Part shown: positions 7,630 through 16,434 of the stretch, piece after piece | Numbering within the stretch: position 1 is the stretch's first letter | Layout: every line of letters starts with the position of its first letter | Source: Patescibacteria group bacterium | GTDB lineage: Bacteria > Patescibacteriota > Minisyncoccia > UBA6257 > 02-FULL-45-10c | Length of the DNA stretch: 52,172 bases | Assembly: GCA_018896875.1 (NCBI GenBank) | Contig: JAHILT010000038.1 | Span: 1-52,172, forward strand | Direction: 5' to 3' | Position numbers and translations under genes: made by a program | Notes under the pieces: generated by a model | The model's input: only the letters and a program-made list of their open reading frames with translations | What the model was told of the DNA's origin: nothing | Databases searched by the model: none

Positions 7630-7701
7630 CCAACGACGAACAACTAATAACAAAGAAAGAGGAGAAAATCTCCCCTAGCCCCTCCTAAAGGAGGGGATAA
7701 G
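7630..7701. repeat. CCAAC-type tract followed by CCTCC-type palindrome
   Basis: The region upstream of tRNA-His contains a CCAACGACGAACAACTAATA tract like the one before recA. It then has AAATCTCCCCTAGCC plus CCTCCTAAAGGAGGGGATAAG (7666-7701), a copy of the CCTCC palindrome family. No gene is seen from 7612 to 7780. Confidence 0.65.
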
Positions 7702-7780
7702 AAAGACTGATGTCTAATATCTAGTTATTTAATCTTTATAAATAATACCAAAGAAAATAGTTTTTACAAACAAAAATAGA

Positions 7781-7810
7781 AAAACCCTCCGACTTAAGTC
7801 GGAGGGTTTT
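7781..7810. terminator. Palindromic terminator overlapping a stop codon
   Basis: AAAACCCTCCGACTT is followed by its exact reverse complement. The stop codon of the minus-strand 164-aa gene (7794-7796) lies at the centre of the dyad. The A tract on the left gives a U tract on the minus-strand transcript. Confidence 0.85.
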
Positions 7811-8288
7811 GAGCTGAAAAAAATTTAAACAACTCATCAGCAGTTAATTTTTTACAGCAAGGCAAAAACATTTCTCTTAAAAATTTAGCTATAAAAAGTC
7901 TTGAGGGATAACTAAATTCTAAAATTGAAGAGAATTTTAACGGACGTGAATTTGCCTTAGCAAGTATTTTGCCTCTGCAAATTACATCCTCACAAGCTGT
8001 AAAATATTTTTTTTCACGATAACTATACGCGAAAAACTCCACTCGTTTAGACAGACAGCAAAAACAGCTTTGAGTAGACACTCTATCTTCTCCGCGAGCC
8101 ATAAGCCAGCGCAGATGAAGATGAAAACTATTAAGTTTCGAAAATTCTTTTAGGTTAGAATTCATATTTTTCAACATATAATCCAACCAACTATAATTTT
8201 CAAACATCAACTCTTCTAATGATTTTCCTTTTCTTTTGCCTGTCTTAAAAATATACGGGCCACTTGGAATATACTTTTCGCTAAGCAT
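7794..8288 (-). CDS. Hypothetical protein with ExoX-C-like motif and zinc-binding cysteines
   Basis: A 164-aa protein. The N-terminal YIFKTGKRKGKSLEELMFEN...SWLDYML (about residues 12-40) resembles the small domain found at the C-terminus of ExoX-type exonucleases (F-GK-KGK-LEE pattern). The middle has CFCC (about 75-78) and a later CEDVIC, which could bind one zinc ion. The function is unknown; nucleic-acid binding is a guess. The start is well supported by AAGGAGGAAAT immediately before the ATG. The stop codon is inside the terminator palindrome. No operon partner is present. Confidence 0.7.
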   Translation of the reverse strand: MLSEKYIPSGPYIFKTGKRKGKSLEELMFENYSWLDYMLKNMNSNLKEFSKLNSFHLHLRWLMARGEDRVSTQSCFCCLSKRVEFFAYSYREKKYFTACEDVICRGKILAKANSRPLKFSSILEFSYPSRLFIAKFLREMFLPCCKKLTADELFKFFSAQNPPT

Positions 8289-8403
8289 ATTTCCTCCTTA
8301 AATATTTTAGATTTTATTAAATTATCAAACAACAATGTTTAATATAATAACACAAACAAAATAAAAAATCAATCTATGGCTAAAGATTGATTTTTAGATC
8401 TTG

Positions 8404-8690
8404 TGCCGCGGGGGTGAATCGAACACCCAACGCCAGCCTCTTCCGAAGCTATTTGGACTATCTCATCTTCCTTAATTCAGGAAGCCGGGCGCTAATGCAA
8501 GATTATTGTTGGGACTCACCTGCTAGTCTCTACACCTTCTCCGCCACTTAAACCCTGCGGAGCTCGGCTCGGGATTGTCAAATACAAGATATAGTTGATT
8601 TTCCCCGAATTCACCCGGTTATTCAATCTGTATTACTACAGAAGGCCCCAAAGAATTTAGGGCTGCGCTCTACCATTGAGCTACCGCGGC
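8404..8690 (-). tRNA. tRNA-Phe (GAA) interrupted by a group I intron
   Basis: The 5' exon is 8659-8690 and the 3' exon 8404-8443 on the minus strand. Joined, they give acceptor GCCGCGG/CCGCGGC, D stem GCTC/GAGC, anticodon stem CAGCC/GGCTG with loop CTGAAGA (anticodon GAA), T stem GGGTG/CACCC and discriminator A. The 215-nt intron sits between U33 and G34. The exons alone could be missed by simple tRNA scans because the anticodon loop is split. Confidence 0.92.
8444..8658 (-). other. Group I self-splicing intron (IC3-like)
   Basis: The exon end GCCCU pairs with internal guide GGGGC, giving P1 with the required U-G wobble at the 5' splice site. The intron ends in G (omega-G). Core segments match the bacterial tRNA intron class: TGAATTCGGGGAAA (P3-P4 area), GACAATCCCGAGCCGAGC (P6-P7) and AAGGTGTAGAGACTAG with a later AGATAGTCC (P7-P3 pairing). 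These resemble cyanobacterial tRNA-Leu introns. There is no internal ORF; an HNH endonuclease gene lies next door on the opposite strand. Confidence 0.92.
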
Positions 8691-8758
8691 ATATATTAAA
8701 TTTCTTTTATTGTAGCAAAATACATATTTTTAGCAATAGTGTGCAGTAGAACATTACA

Positions 8759-8767
8759 TGTTATACT
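8759..8767 (+). promoter_or_regulatory. Extended -10 promoter, leaderless HNH gene
   Basis: TG-T-TATACT is an extended -10 box. It ends 6 nt before the ATG at 8774, so the message should be leaderless. No convincing -35 box is present, which fits an extended -10 promoter. Confidence 0.65.
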
Positions 8768-8773
8768 AAATTT

Positions 8774-9148
8774 ATGAGAATATGTAGATTGTGCAATAAT
8801 CAATTTAAGGATTATCAAAACAAAAATAGGAATAGATGTGGATCATGTAATACTAAAATTAGAAGATTTAGGGCTAAAGCCGCCGCAATCAAATGTCTTG
8901 GCGGAAAATGTATAGAATGCGGATGGCAAGGCAACCAAGCCGCATTACAATTCCATCATACAGATCCTAGTAAAAAAGATTTTATTATTGGTAATGTAGC
9001 AAATAAAAATTGGGAAAAAATAAAAAAAGAACTCGAAAAATGTATTTTATTATGTGCTAACTGCCATATGATTAAACACAGCACAAAAAATGAAGCTAAC
9101 TTTATTAAAGAAGCTTTAAATTACAAAGGAAGAAAACTTGAATTCTAA
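8774..9148 (+). CDS. HNH endonuclease with zinc ribbons
   Basis: A 124-aa protein. CRLC...CGSC (about residues 4-27) and CIEC/CANC pairs suggest two zinc sites. The catalytic core LQFHHTDPSKKDF and LLCANCHMIKH (about 57-98) is the HNH fold's beta-beta-alpha-metal site, with HH and the final H as metal and catalytic residues. Such stand-alone HNH proteins can be homing endonucleases or nicking enzymes. It is placed divergently beside the intron-bearing tRNA-Phe and converges on tRNA-Arg. That makes a link to intron mobility plausible, but it is not encoded within the intron. Confidence 0.85.
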   Translation: MRICRLCNNQFKDYQNKNRNRCGSCNTKIRRFRAKAAAIKCLGGKCIECGWQGNQAALQFHHTDPSKKDFIIGNVANKNWEKIKKELEKCILLCANCHMIKHSTKNEANFIKEALNYKGRKLEF

Positions 9149-9152
9149 TTTG

Positions 9153-9224
9153 TCTCTTCACGAGGGATCGAACCTCGATCTACTCCTTAGAAGGGAGTCG
9201 TTCTGTCCATTGAACTATGAAGAG
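9153..9224 (-). tRNA. tRNA-Arg (TCT)
   Basis: Acceptor CTCTTCA/TGAAGAG. The anticodon stem ACTCC/GGAGT has loop CTTCTAA, so the anticodon is TCT. T arm CGAGG-TTCGATC-CCTCG. Discriminator A. CCA is not encoded. Confidence 0.95.
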
Positions 9225-9394
9225 TTATAAAAAAATAATAGTCTAAAATAGAATTTATTTCAACAATAATTTCTATTTTAGTATTTATTTATCTCTTTCA
9301 AAAAATATACATACATCTTCTTTATCAAATAAATGCACGTACTATTGAAATAGGTTTGAAATTAAACTAAGATAATATCAAGATTTCAAAAATA

Positions 9395-9468
9395 CGGTCT
9401 GTAGTATAGTGGTAGTATACGTGCTTTGGGAGCACGGGGTCTGGGTTCGATTCCCAGCAGACCGACCA
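9395..9468 (+). tRNA. tRNA-Pro (TGG)
   Basis: Acceptor CGGTCTG/CAGACCG. The anticodon stem CGTGC/GCACG has loop TTTGGGA, so the anticodon is TGG. T arm CTGGG-TTCGATT-CCCAG. A73 is followed by an encoded CCA, unlike the His, Arg and Gly tRNAs in this window. Confidence 0.95.
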
Positions 9469-9477
9469 AAAAATAAA

Positions 9478-9942
9478 TTATCGTATTAGAAGCTCTATGA
9501 TAATCCCGTTAAACAACATATGTAAAATTATGGCTCCTGCCAGTCCAAAAATTAAAAACCTTTTTCTCGCCAATCCTGCAAATACCATCACTAAAACCGT
9601 TATAATGTGCATTGGCATTGTCCATAAAAATCTTTGCCAGAAAATACTGAAATCGCCAAGCTGAAAAATTTGATTAAGATATAAAAAATTCTCTGATACC
9701 CCGAATAAAAAACCAAAAACTGCCGCACCAGCCAGTTTAAATTTAAATGAAGGTAATTTCAAAATCAAAAAAAACACTATCAACGCTTTCGCTATCTCCT
9801 CAACAATCTCGGAATAATTAGTAATTTTTACAATCGGAATTAAAATTATTGGCAAAACCAAACCGGCAACAATTAAAAAAATACCATAAATAGCTATATT
9901 AAATAGCAAAATATCGTTTTTAATTTTTAATTTCTTGAACAT
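9478..9942 (-). CDS. PrsW-like intramembrane metalloprotease
   Basis: About 155 aa, with five or so hydrophobic helices. The motifs EEIAKA (EExxK-type), FGVSENFLY, and MPMHIITV fit the PrsW family, which shares its fold with CPBP proteases; PrsW in Bacillus cuts an anti-sigma factor. I start at ATG 9942, because translation upstream (to 10044) only reads the end of the previous gene in another frame. This start overlaps the 3' end of the giant surface-protein gene by 23 nt, implying translational coupling. A role in processing a membrane or surface protein is inference from this coupling. Confidence 0.78.
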   Translation of the reverse strand: MFKKLKIKNDILLFNIAIYGIFLIVAGLVLPIILIPIVKITNYSEIVEEIAKALIVFFLILKLPSFKFKLAGAAVFGFLFGVSENFLYLNQIFQLGDFSIFWQRFLWTMPMHIITVLVMVFAGLARKRFLIFGLAGAIILHMLFNGIIIELLIR

Positions 9943-12900
9943 AATCTTTAAATACCCAGCCACTTTTACCTTTAGGAATAGTGATGTAATACCAACCTGA
10001 CCCGTCAATATTATCTTTTTCGCTAGTATATTCATACTGTTCATCCGGATAAACTCTAGCTATTATTTCTCCTAACAGTGAAGCCTCATCCCTAACATTA
10101 AGCCAATTGGTCGGAGTATTTAAAATTTTAAGTTTGGGATTTGATTGCTCACTGAAAACCATTTCTACTCTAGTGGCAGTTTCGCTGTTCGGCGAAACGC
10201 TATGAGGCACGACATTTTCCTGATTAACTGGCGCTATGGCTGGCATTTCCCTTTCAAATGTTGTTGTGCGACTACTAAATAAAACTGGCGCAAATTTAAT
10301 TACTAATATTCCTAAAATTATTATTAGTCCAACAATCATAATCCGCGCTAAAATCTTTTTCCACGGCAGACGCCAACCCCCTGACAATCTAGAAGTAGTC
10401 AAAGACATTCCTGCCCCGATTTTATCAGTAATATTAGTTATAGACTTTAGAATATTATTATCTTCATTTTTTTTATTTTTTACTTTCTTGCCCATTCGTT
10501 CAAAAATTTCTTTCCTGTCCATTCCCATTACTGCTGCTGCCATTAAAGTTTGATGACGCCACATAGCGAAAATAATAACTGCCAGCAAGCCAAAGCCAAA
10601 AACAATAGATAAAATAATTCCCCAAGTAGCAAAAGTCTGAATACCACCTACCTTGCCAATCATACCCTGTGAAGCCCCTGATTGAACTACTAAATCCTTC
10701 ATTTTTTCCAAATTTCTTTTTACTCCCGCCATTTTCTCTTCATTGGTTCGATGAGCCACAATATGGTCTTGAGGCGTTCTATAACCTTCTTTCTGATTCA
10801 ATAAAATAATATTTAAAATAACTTCGTTTTCATTTTTCAAAAGCGTTCCTTGGGCTTCATATTGAGTTTTTTTCAATGACTCAAATAAAGTTTCCGCTTG
10901 TTTTTTCAAAGACTCAATTTCGGCTTCATCAAAAATCCAGATGTCTTTAATTTCCACTTTCTTGGTTATTGATTGTCCCGCATCTAAAGCAACATTGCCC
11001 CAAACATAATAAGTAGCCGCTGAAGAATCATAATCAATAGATAATCCATTCAAATCCATAATATGTTCAGGCTTAACTTCAATCGGCAGATATGATTTAA
11101 ACTTTAAAGTCTTGATTTCCGCCAGAGGATTAGTGATTAGAAAATTGAACACAACAGAATCAAAAGTCATCCAAGTTTCCACAATCGGCTCGGTAATGGT
11201 CTGCTCCACTATCTTCCGAGTAACGGACGAAATCGCGCGTAAATCAGTTAATTTATTTTTCATTTCCTGTAAGTCAGCGCTATTAACTTTGGAAATATCC
11301 AAAAGCGATCGAAAAGCCGGAGATGAAGGATCTATTGTCTCTCCTAAAAGAGAAATTACATTATTTAATAAGGCCGAGGTATTAGCAACTTCTTTGTAAA
11401 GAGGTTGACTTAACTGACCAGGCAAAACACCAATCCAATTTTTTATCAACTGCATATCCTCGTAAGCGGTTTTGGTCTTACCATAAGCGTTCAAATCATT
11501 TTGAACTTCTGAAAGTTTGTTATAAACCGAATTCAAACTCACTTCCGCTACACCACCGCCTCCGCCACTAGAAATTACTTCTTCATCTTCTTCAACCGCA
11601 GTAAATGTCTGAGATGCACCTGATGCTTCAGTACCGAAATAAACCACTAATTTAAACCAATAATCGCCTGTGTCTGGAACAGTGGCATTCAAAGTTGTAT
11701 CCCAATCCTCGCCAGTTAAAATATATTTTGCAGCAGAAGAATAAAATACATCATTACCCCCACCACAAGCATTGTCTTCTGCGGAAACCACACACCATTC
11801 ATATTGATATTCATAGCTAGCCGCGCCCTCATTAGAAATAGTTACATTTGCCGCAATACTAGGCACACTCAAATCACTCATTGAATTGATAAGCACTTGA
11901 GCTGGCGAACCCTCCACTTCCCAATAATCCTGGCGAGTTATCGCCAAAGCCCCTCCTAAGTCAACCGAAACCACAGTTTCCCATGAACCACTGGTAGAAT
12001 CTGAAGGCACGCTGTAAGTATATTCATAAATACCAGTAGAAAGTTTAGTCATTATACTGGTAGTAGCTGTAGCTCGCACTGAGTCATATAAAATAATGCT
12101 CGGACTACTAACTGCGTCAGCTGACTGGCTTTCATGATTCAAAATCGTTAATTTCGCCCTATAAGTATTGCCTGTTAAAACTTCGCCCATATCAGATAAC
12201 TCAACTGTATAATTTAATTGCTGGGATGAACGGATGTTGTCAATTACTGTTTTAGCCCCGCTAATATCGCTAACAATATCAGCCGCTGAAGATGCACCCC
12301 ATTTTGCCACAATTGCATCCACATTATCATCAACTGTCTGTAAGTTAGTCAGTAAAGTGTCAGTATTAGTATCAATAATATCAATTTTACCATCCACTGT
12401 TTGAAGTAAAGAATATGTGGTATTCACAGTTGATTGAATATCCGTCACTTTGGTCTGAATATCTGTCGTTTTGGTCTGAATATCTTCAACTCGTGTTCTT
12501 GAAGTTGCCTGCGCCGTTTCATGTTCTGCTAATTGCTCCTCAACATAAACATTTTGTTTAACAATAGTAAAAGCGTCACTATTTGCTGGCGCCGAAGTCA
12601 AAGCAGGAGAAAGAGTAATGGTTTTACTTGTCCCATCATAATTAGAAATCCGTCTTGTCTGCCCATCTAAATTGCCCGAGGTAAAAGTCAAAACCGCATT
12701 ATTATAAAAATTATCAGTAGCGTTAATTAAAGCTGTAATAAAAGAAGTGGTAGTAGGCGAAACATCGTCAACCGTTGATTGAGTAACAACCATTGCCCCG
12801 ATTAAAATATCTAAATTAGAACTTACTGTGTTGAGCTTATTCATAACAGTGGAAGATGCGTTTTCCACTTGGACGCCTACAGTAGTAATTTTTCCGGATA

Positions 12901-15562
12901 AAGTAGATGAAGCGCTCTCAACTTGAGTGCCAACCGTAGTTAAGCTTGATTGCGAACCGCGAGAAGACACGGTCGTATCAAGATTGGTGGTTATGGTTGA
13001 TTGAGTGGAACTCACATCGGCCGCAATCGTTCGTACTTCAAAATTTGAAGCTCCATATCCTAATTTACCAGAATATGTTGCTGTAACTTCATACAAATAA
13101 CTTCCACTTGTTGATGGTATATTATAAGAGTAGCGATAAATACCATTAGAGTCGGCTATATAATTCATTGCCCCGCCATCCACTAACTTCGCGCCTGCCG
13201 GATCATAAATATTAATGATAGCAGTGGCATCGTTAAGAGGAGCTCCACTAGCAAAGTTAATCACCTGAACGTCAATTTTTACGACATCCCCTTGATCAAC
13301 AGTAGTATTGCCGAATACTGGCCGAACCTCAACCGAAGCAGAAGAAATATTAACATCAAAATAAGTCGCTGTTGAAGACGCAGACCACTGACCTACGGAA
13401 TCTTTATATTTTACTATCCAATAATAAGTATTGAGATTACTTAGACTTCCTGCTTGCACGGCACGAGAAGTTTCTGCCGAAGGTGTCTCACCCGAATCAT
13501 AAGTCGGACTAGAAAAATCGGCGTTATCGTCAACCACCCATCTGCTAGCTGTGTGTGTATGCCCAGTTTGCTCATCTGAAAATGCAGAAGCTGAAAGAAG
13601 CGGCGTTAAAGTTACGACAGTTGCGGCATTTATCGGCTCAGAATTAACCGGTGTGGCAATTATATTAGTGGTAAAACTTGTTGCCGTTGAAGACGCTGAC
13701 CACAATTCAGCATCTTTATAAGCCACCCGCCAATAATAAGTTGTATTGTGAGCTAATTCAGTTTTGCCGGACAAATTATTGGCAAAAGTACCATTAGTAG
13801 AATTCACAACCGTGCTAGTTTCAACAGCGCCGGCAGTCCGTGTCCATTCAGGTAAAGAAAAATCAGCATTATCATCTAATTCCCACCGGGCGTTGGACTG
13901 CAAATCGCTATTGGAATCAAAAAAAGCCGAGCCGGTTAAAGTCGGCAATAAAGACACTGTGGTTGAAGCATTAGCGGGTTGAGAATTGATCGGGGTGTTG
14001 GGCGGATAATTTGCCGTATAATTAATTGTTACACTGCTCGTATCTGCCGACAATGTGCTTGAAGCAGTATCAAAAAAAGCTTTGTATTGAAAATAGCGAT
14101 TATTGCCAAGACCCGACAAAGAAAGAGATGGGGTCGCGCTGGTGGAAGTATTATAAAGTTCTGAATAATAATCAGTGGTAGAAGCCGCCGGACCAACCCA
14201 ACTTTCCCCTGAACAAGCCACGTCATCGCAATCACGAACTTGGAATTTAAGCTTCAAAGCGCCTCGTTTGTAATTGTTAAGAATTTCTGTGGCTGATAAA
14301 TCCCGATTATAGATCGCGACTTCATCCATTACGCCATTGAAAAGTTCCGCTCCAGTTTCTCCGTCTTTACCAATAATAAGTTTAAAATCATTAGGTGTTG
14401 GGTTTGTTGAAGTAACCGCACTAAACTCTTCAACCCCATCAATATAAAATTTAAAAGTTGCGCCATTATAAACAGCTACTGTATGATACCAAGTGTTTAT
14501 ATTTAATAGTTTGTCGTCGCTATAGACGGTCCCAGCATGAACCGCGTTGAGAATCATATTAGCGCCACTCAGTGAAAGATGAGTTTGATAATTAATTGTT
14601 CCTCCGCTTCTTTTTGCAAAAATACCAAAATAATCACTTGTCGAATTGAATTTAAACCAAACTTCTAAGCTATAGTTTCCCGAAATATCCAAGCTCGCTG
14701 AATCAAGCACTCCCACATAATCATTCACCCCATCAAAACTCAAAGCGGTATTAAATTTTCCTGTCGTAGATTTATTTAATCCATCACTGCCGGTATAAAG
14801 AATTCCGTTGTTTGCACTGCCAGAATTATCGGTAATTGTCCCTCCTTCCTGCGCATTAGCGCCGGCTTCATTCAAGTGCCACAAACCCACATTACCGGTC
14901 ATATCAGCGTTACCAGTTGAATAGCCGGATTCTATTACGGCATTATTCGGAAGCTCTTTATAAAATGGCTGGCTTGGCGTCCAGCTTAATGTATTCCAAG
15001 TTGTGCTGGCTGTGGTATCTTTAACGCTTGAAATATAATTTCCTGTAAGAGCGATTTTGCCGGCGGCGTTTAAATCCAGCCAACTGCTTGCGCCATTCCA
15101 CTGGGTATCGGAATATGTTCCGGCATCAAACGTAGCTTGTGAATTATCAACAAAAGTTGAAGATGCGGCTAAAATTTTAACCGCTTGATTCAAAGAATAA
15201 ATTCCAGCCGAACCCAAAGTTAAAGTAAAAACCATCCAAGCCGCAATTGCCATCCGAAGCGGCTTAAATTGCGGGTGCTTACGCAAAGTTTTAAAATTAT
15301 CCCATAAATTAGGATGTCCGATCAAAAAATCCGGCACTATAAGCTTTATTGCCCATTTCAAAAAGTGTTTTGATTTATAATATTTTTTTACTATATGATG
15401 CCGATTACTAGTATGTATAGCAAAATATTCCTCTGTTTCTTTTTTTAACAAAAATTGCTTCTCCCACCGAGGAGTACGCGGTTTGATAATTATATCCCTT
15501 ATCAAATTATTAAATTTCATTTGACGCAAGGGTTTATTGTTAGGTTTTTGTCTTTCCATCAT
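9920..15562 (-). CDS. Giant membrane-anchored surface protein (LamG, Ig/Fn3-like, coiled coil, SH3b)
   Basis: An 1880-aa protein, far larger than anything else here. A basic cytoplasmic N-terminus (1-103) leads to a TM helix (104-123). A LamG/concanavalin-like domain follows at about 225-435 (LWHLNEAG...TALSFDGVNDYV...WYHTVAVYNG). Fn3/Ig-like units cover about 515-860 (repeated TYYWRVAYKD / TYYWIVKYKD). Heptad-rich helices with repeated TDIQTKVTDIQ-type segments follow, then a further beta region. Two C-terminal TM helices are at about 1643-1668 and 1741-1762. A final SH3b domain (about 1815-1880, LNVRDEASLLGEIIARV) may bind cell wall. It is likely an adhesin for host attachment, but no ligand is known. 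TATAAT lies 4 and 7 nt before the two adjacent ATGs. Confidence 0.85.
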   Translation of the reverse strand: MMERQKPNNKPLRQMKFNNLIRDIIIKPRTPRWEKQFLLKKETEEYFAIHTSNRHHIVKKYYKSKHFLKWAIKLIVPDFLIGHPNLWDNFKTLRKHPQFKPLRMAIAAWMVFTLTLGSAGIYSLNQAVKILAASSTFVDNSQATFDAGTYSDTQWNGASSWLDLNAAGKIALTGNYISSVKDTTASTTWNTLSWTPSQPFYKELPNNAVIESGYSTGNADMTGNVGLWHLNEAGANAQEGGTITDNSGSANNGILYTGSDGLNKSTTGKFNTALSFDGVNDYVGVLDSASLDISGNYSLEVWFKFNSTSDYFGIFAKRSGGTINYQTHLSLSGANMILNAVHAGTVYSDDKLLNINTWYHTVAVYNGATFKFYIDGVEEFSAVTSTNPTPNDFKLIIGKDGETGAELFNGVMDEVAIYNRDLSATEILNNYKRGALKLKFQVRDCDDVACSGESWVGPAASTTDYYSELYNTSTSATPSLSLSGLGNNRYFQYKAFFDTASSTLSADTSSVTINYTANYPPNTPINSQPANASTTVSLLPTLTGSAFFDSNSDLQSNARWELDDNADFSLPEWTRTAGAVETSTVVNSTNGTFANNLSGKTELAHNTTYYWRVAYKDAELWSASSTATSFTTNIIATPVNSEPINAATVVTLTPLLSASAFSDEQTGHTHTASRWVVDDNADFSSPTYDSGETPSAETSRAVQAGSLSNLNTYYWIVKYKDSVGQWSASSTATYFDVNISSASVEVRPVFGNTTVDQGDVVKIDVQVINFASGAPLNDATAIINIYDPAGAKLVDGGAMNYIADSNGIYRYSYNIPSTSGSYLYEVTATYSGKLGYGASNFEVRTIAADVSSTQSTITTNLDTTVSSRGSQSSLTTVGTQVESASSTLSGKITTVGVQVENASSTVMNKLNTVSSNLDILIGAMVVTQSTVDDVSPTTTSFITALINATDNFYNNAVLTFTSGNLDGQTRRISNYDGTSKTITLSPALTSAPANSDAFTIVKQNVYVEEQLAEHETAQATSRTRVEDIQTKTTDIQTKVTDIQSTVNTTYSLLQTVDGKIDIIDTNTDTLLTNLQTVDDNVDAIVAKWGASSAADIVSDISGAKTVIDNIRSSQQLNYTVELSDMGEVLTGNTYRAKLTILNHESQSADAVSSPSIILYDSVRATATTSIMTKLSTGIYEYTYSVPSDSTSGSWETVVSVDLGGALAITRQDYWEVEGSPAQVLINSMSDLSVPSIAANVTISNEGAASYEYQYEWCVVSAEDNACGGGNDVFYSSAAKYILTGEDWDTTLNATVPDTGDYWFKLVVYFGTEASGASQTFTAVEEDEEVISSGGGGGVAEVSLNSVYNKLSEVQNDLNAYGKTKTAYEDMQLIKNWIGVLPGQLSQPLYKEVANTSALLNNVISLLGETIDPSSPAFRSLLDISKVNSADLQEMKNKLTDLRAISSVTRKIVEQTITEPIVETWMTFDSVVFNFLITNPLAEIKTLKFKSYLPIEVKPEHIMDLNGLSIDYDSSAATYYVWGNVALDAGQSITKKVEIKDIWIFDEAEIESLKKQAETLFESLKKTQYEAQGTLLKNENEVILNIILLNQKEGYRTPQDHIVAHRTNEEKMAGVKRNLEKMKDLVVQSGASQGMIGKVGGIQTFATWGIILSIVFGFGLLAVIIFAMWRHQTLMAAAVMGMDRKEIFERMGKKVKNKKNEDNNILKSITNITDKIGAGMSLTTSRLSGGWRLPWKKILARIMIVGLIIILGILVIKFAPVLFSSRTTTFEREMPAIAPVNQENVVPHSVSPNSETATRVEMVFSEQSNPKLKILNTPTNWLNVRDEASLLGEIIARVYPDEQYEYTSEKDNIDGSGWYYITIPKGKSGWVFKDYVQEIKN

Positions 15563-15608
15563 AATTATTATAATTATAACCCTTTTCTATTATTTATGTA
15601 ATGCTACA

Positions 15609-16217
15609 TTATAAAGCCTTATCAAACGCTTTAAGCTCCTGATTAAAAGACTCATTAATAGAATTTATCTCTTTAGCCCCTTCGTTCATTTTTTTCATTA
15701 ACGTCTGAATATTATCATCATTATATCTAACATCATCTGTGAATTTTAATCTTAAAGTCTCTAAAAGAGAGCTAAAAAAAGAATTATAATCTCTGACACT
15801 AAATAACAAAGAAGTCTCCTGGGTAATAGCAGTAAACGCCAAATCTCTAGCCTTAAACGGCTTTATTTCTCGTAATGATTCGGCCATTTTAATAAGTTCT
15901 TTAGATAATTCCAACGCCTTGTTATTAGCGCTCTCTATTTTCTCAATTTCTTGATCAACTAATTCCAAAGCTGAAGAAAATTTGCCGTTCTTGTCTTCTT
16001 CTAAAATTTTATCCAAAATTTTTGATGAGTTATCTAAAATAGAAACTAATTCTGAAGCGATAAAAGAGCTAGTGCTTCTAGCTTCAACAAAACTTTCTGG
16101 AACAAAAGAATCATTCTTTAATAAAGAATAACCAATCAACCCAAAAATAAATGCTATAATTAAAACAAGCGTAATATTTACAAAAAAAGATATGCTTTTG
16201 TTTATGCGTCTACTCAT
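15609..16217 (-). CDS. Hypothetical single-pass membrane protein with helical ectodomain
   Basis: A 202-aa protein with one N-terminal TM helix (about residues 9-32, SFFVNITLVLIIAFIFGLIGY). The remainder is a polar, Glu/Lys-rich domain predicted to be helical (for example DQEIEKIESANNKALELSKELIKM). No recognised motif or catalytic residue. It lies 47 nt upstream of the giant surface-protein gene on the same strand, so co-expression is possible. The giant gene also appears to have its own -10 box. Function unknown. Confidence 0.72.
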   Translation of the reverse strand: MSRRINKSISFFVNITLVLIIAFIFGLIGYSLLKNDSFVPESFVEARSTSSFIASELVSILDNSSKILDKILEEDKNGKFSSALELVDQEIEKIESANNKALELSKELIKMAESLREIKPFKARDLAFTAITQETSLLFSVRDYNSFFSSLLETLRLKFTDDVRYNDDNIQTLMKKMNEGAKEINSINESFNQELKAFDKAL

Positions 16218-16293
16218 ATGTTTTTATTAGTTTAGACTTGACTATAGGCTATTAGAATCTATTATAATAAAAGAACAGAAATAATCAATTGCT

Positions 16294-16299
16294 TATAAT
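16294..16299 (+). promoter_or_regulatory. -10 box of tRNA-Gly
   Basis: A consensus TATAAT ends 4 nt before the first base of tRNA-Gly. Transcription would start at or just inside the mature 5' end, leaving little or no 5' leader for RNase P to remove. Confidence 0.55.
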
Positions 16300-16303
16300 G
16301 TAA

Positions 16304-16374
16304 GCGGGTATCGTATACCGGTATTACCTCAGCTTTCCAAGCTGATGAAAGGGGTTCGACTCCCCTTACCCGCT
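16304..16374 (+). tRNA. tRNA-Gly (TCC)
   Basis: Acceptor GCGGGTA/TACCCGC. The anticodon stem TCAGC/GCTGA has loop TTTCCAA, so the anticodon is TCC. T arm AGGGG-TTCGACT-CCCCT. Discriminator T, no encoded CCA. Confidence 0.95.
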
Positions 16375-16434
16375 CAGATCATTACTACAAAACTATTTTA
16401 TTAGAGAAACTAAAACCTCATTTATTCGTTTTAT

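Noticed and set aside
7459..7653. Minus-strand ORF of 64 aa covering tRNA-His
   Set aside because: It reads straight through the tRNA and its repeat-rich flank; there is no RBS and no protein-like composition.
9943..10044. Longer PrsW-like protein starting at 10044
   Set aside because: The extra residues come from a different frame of the surface protein's SH3b-coding region and are not membrane-like; ATG 9942 gives the normal family start.
13764..13982. Plus-strand ORFs inside the giant surface gene and other long genes
   Set aside because: They are antisense shadows without RBS, promoters or recognisable motifs.
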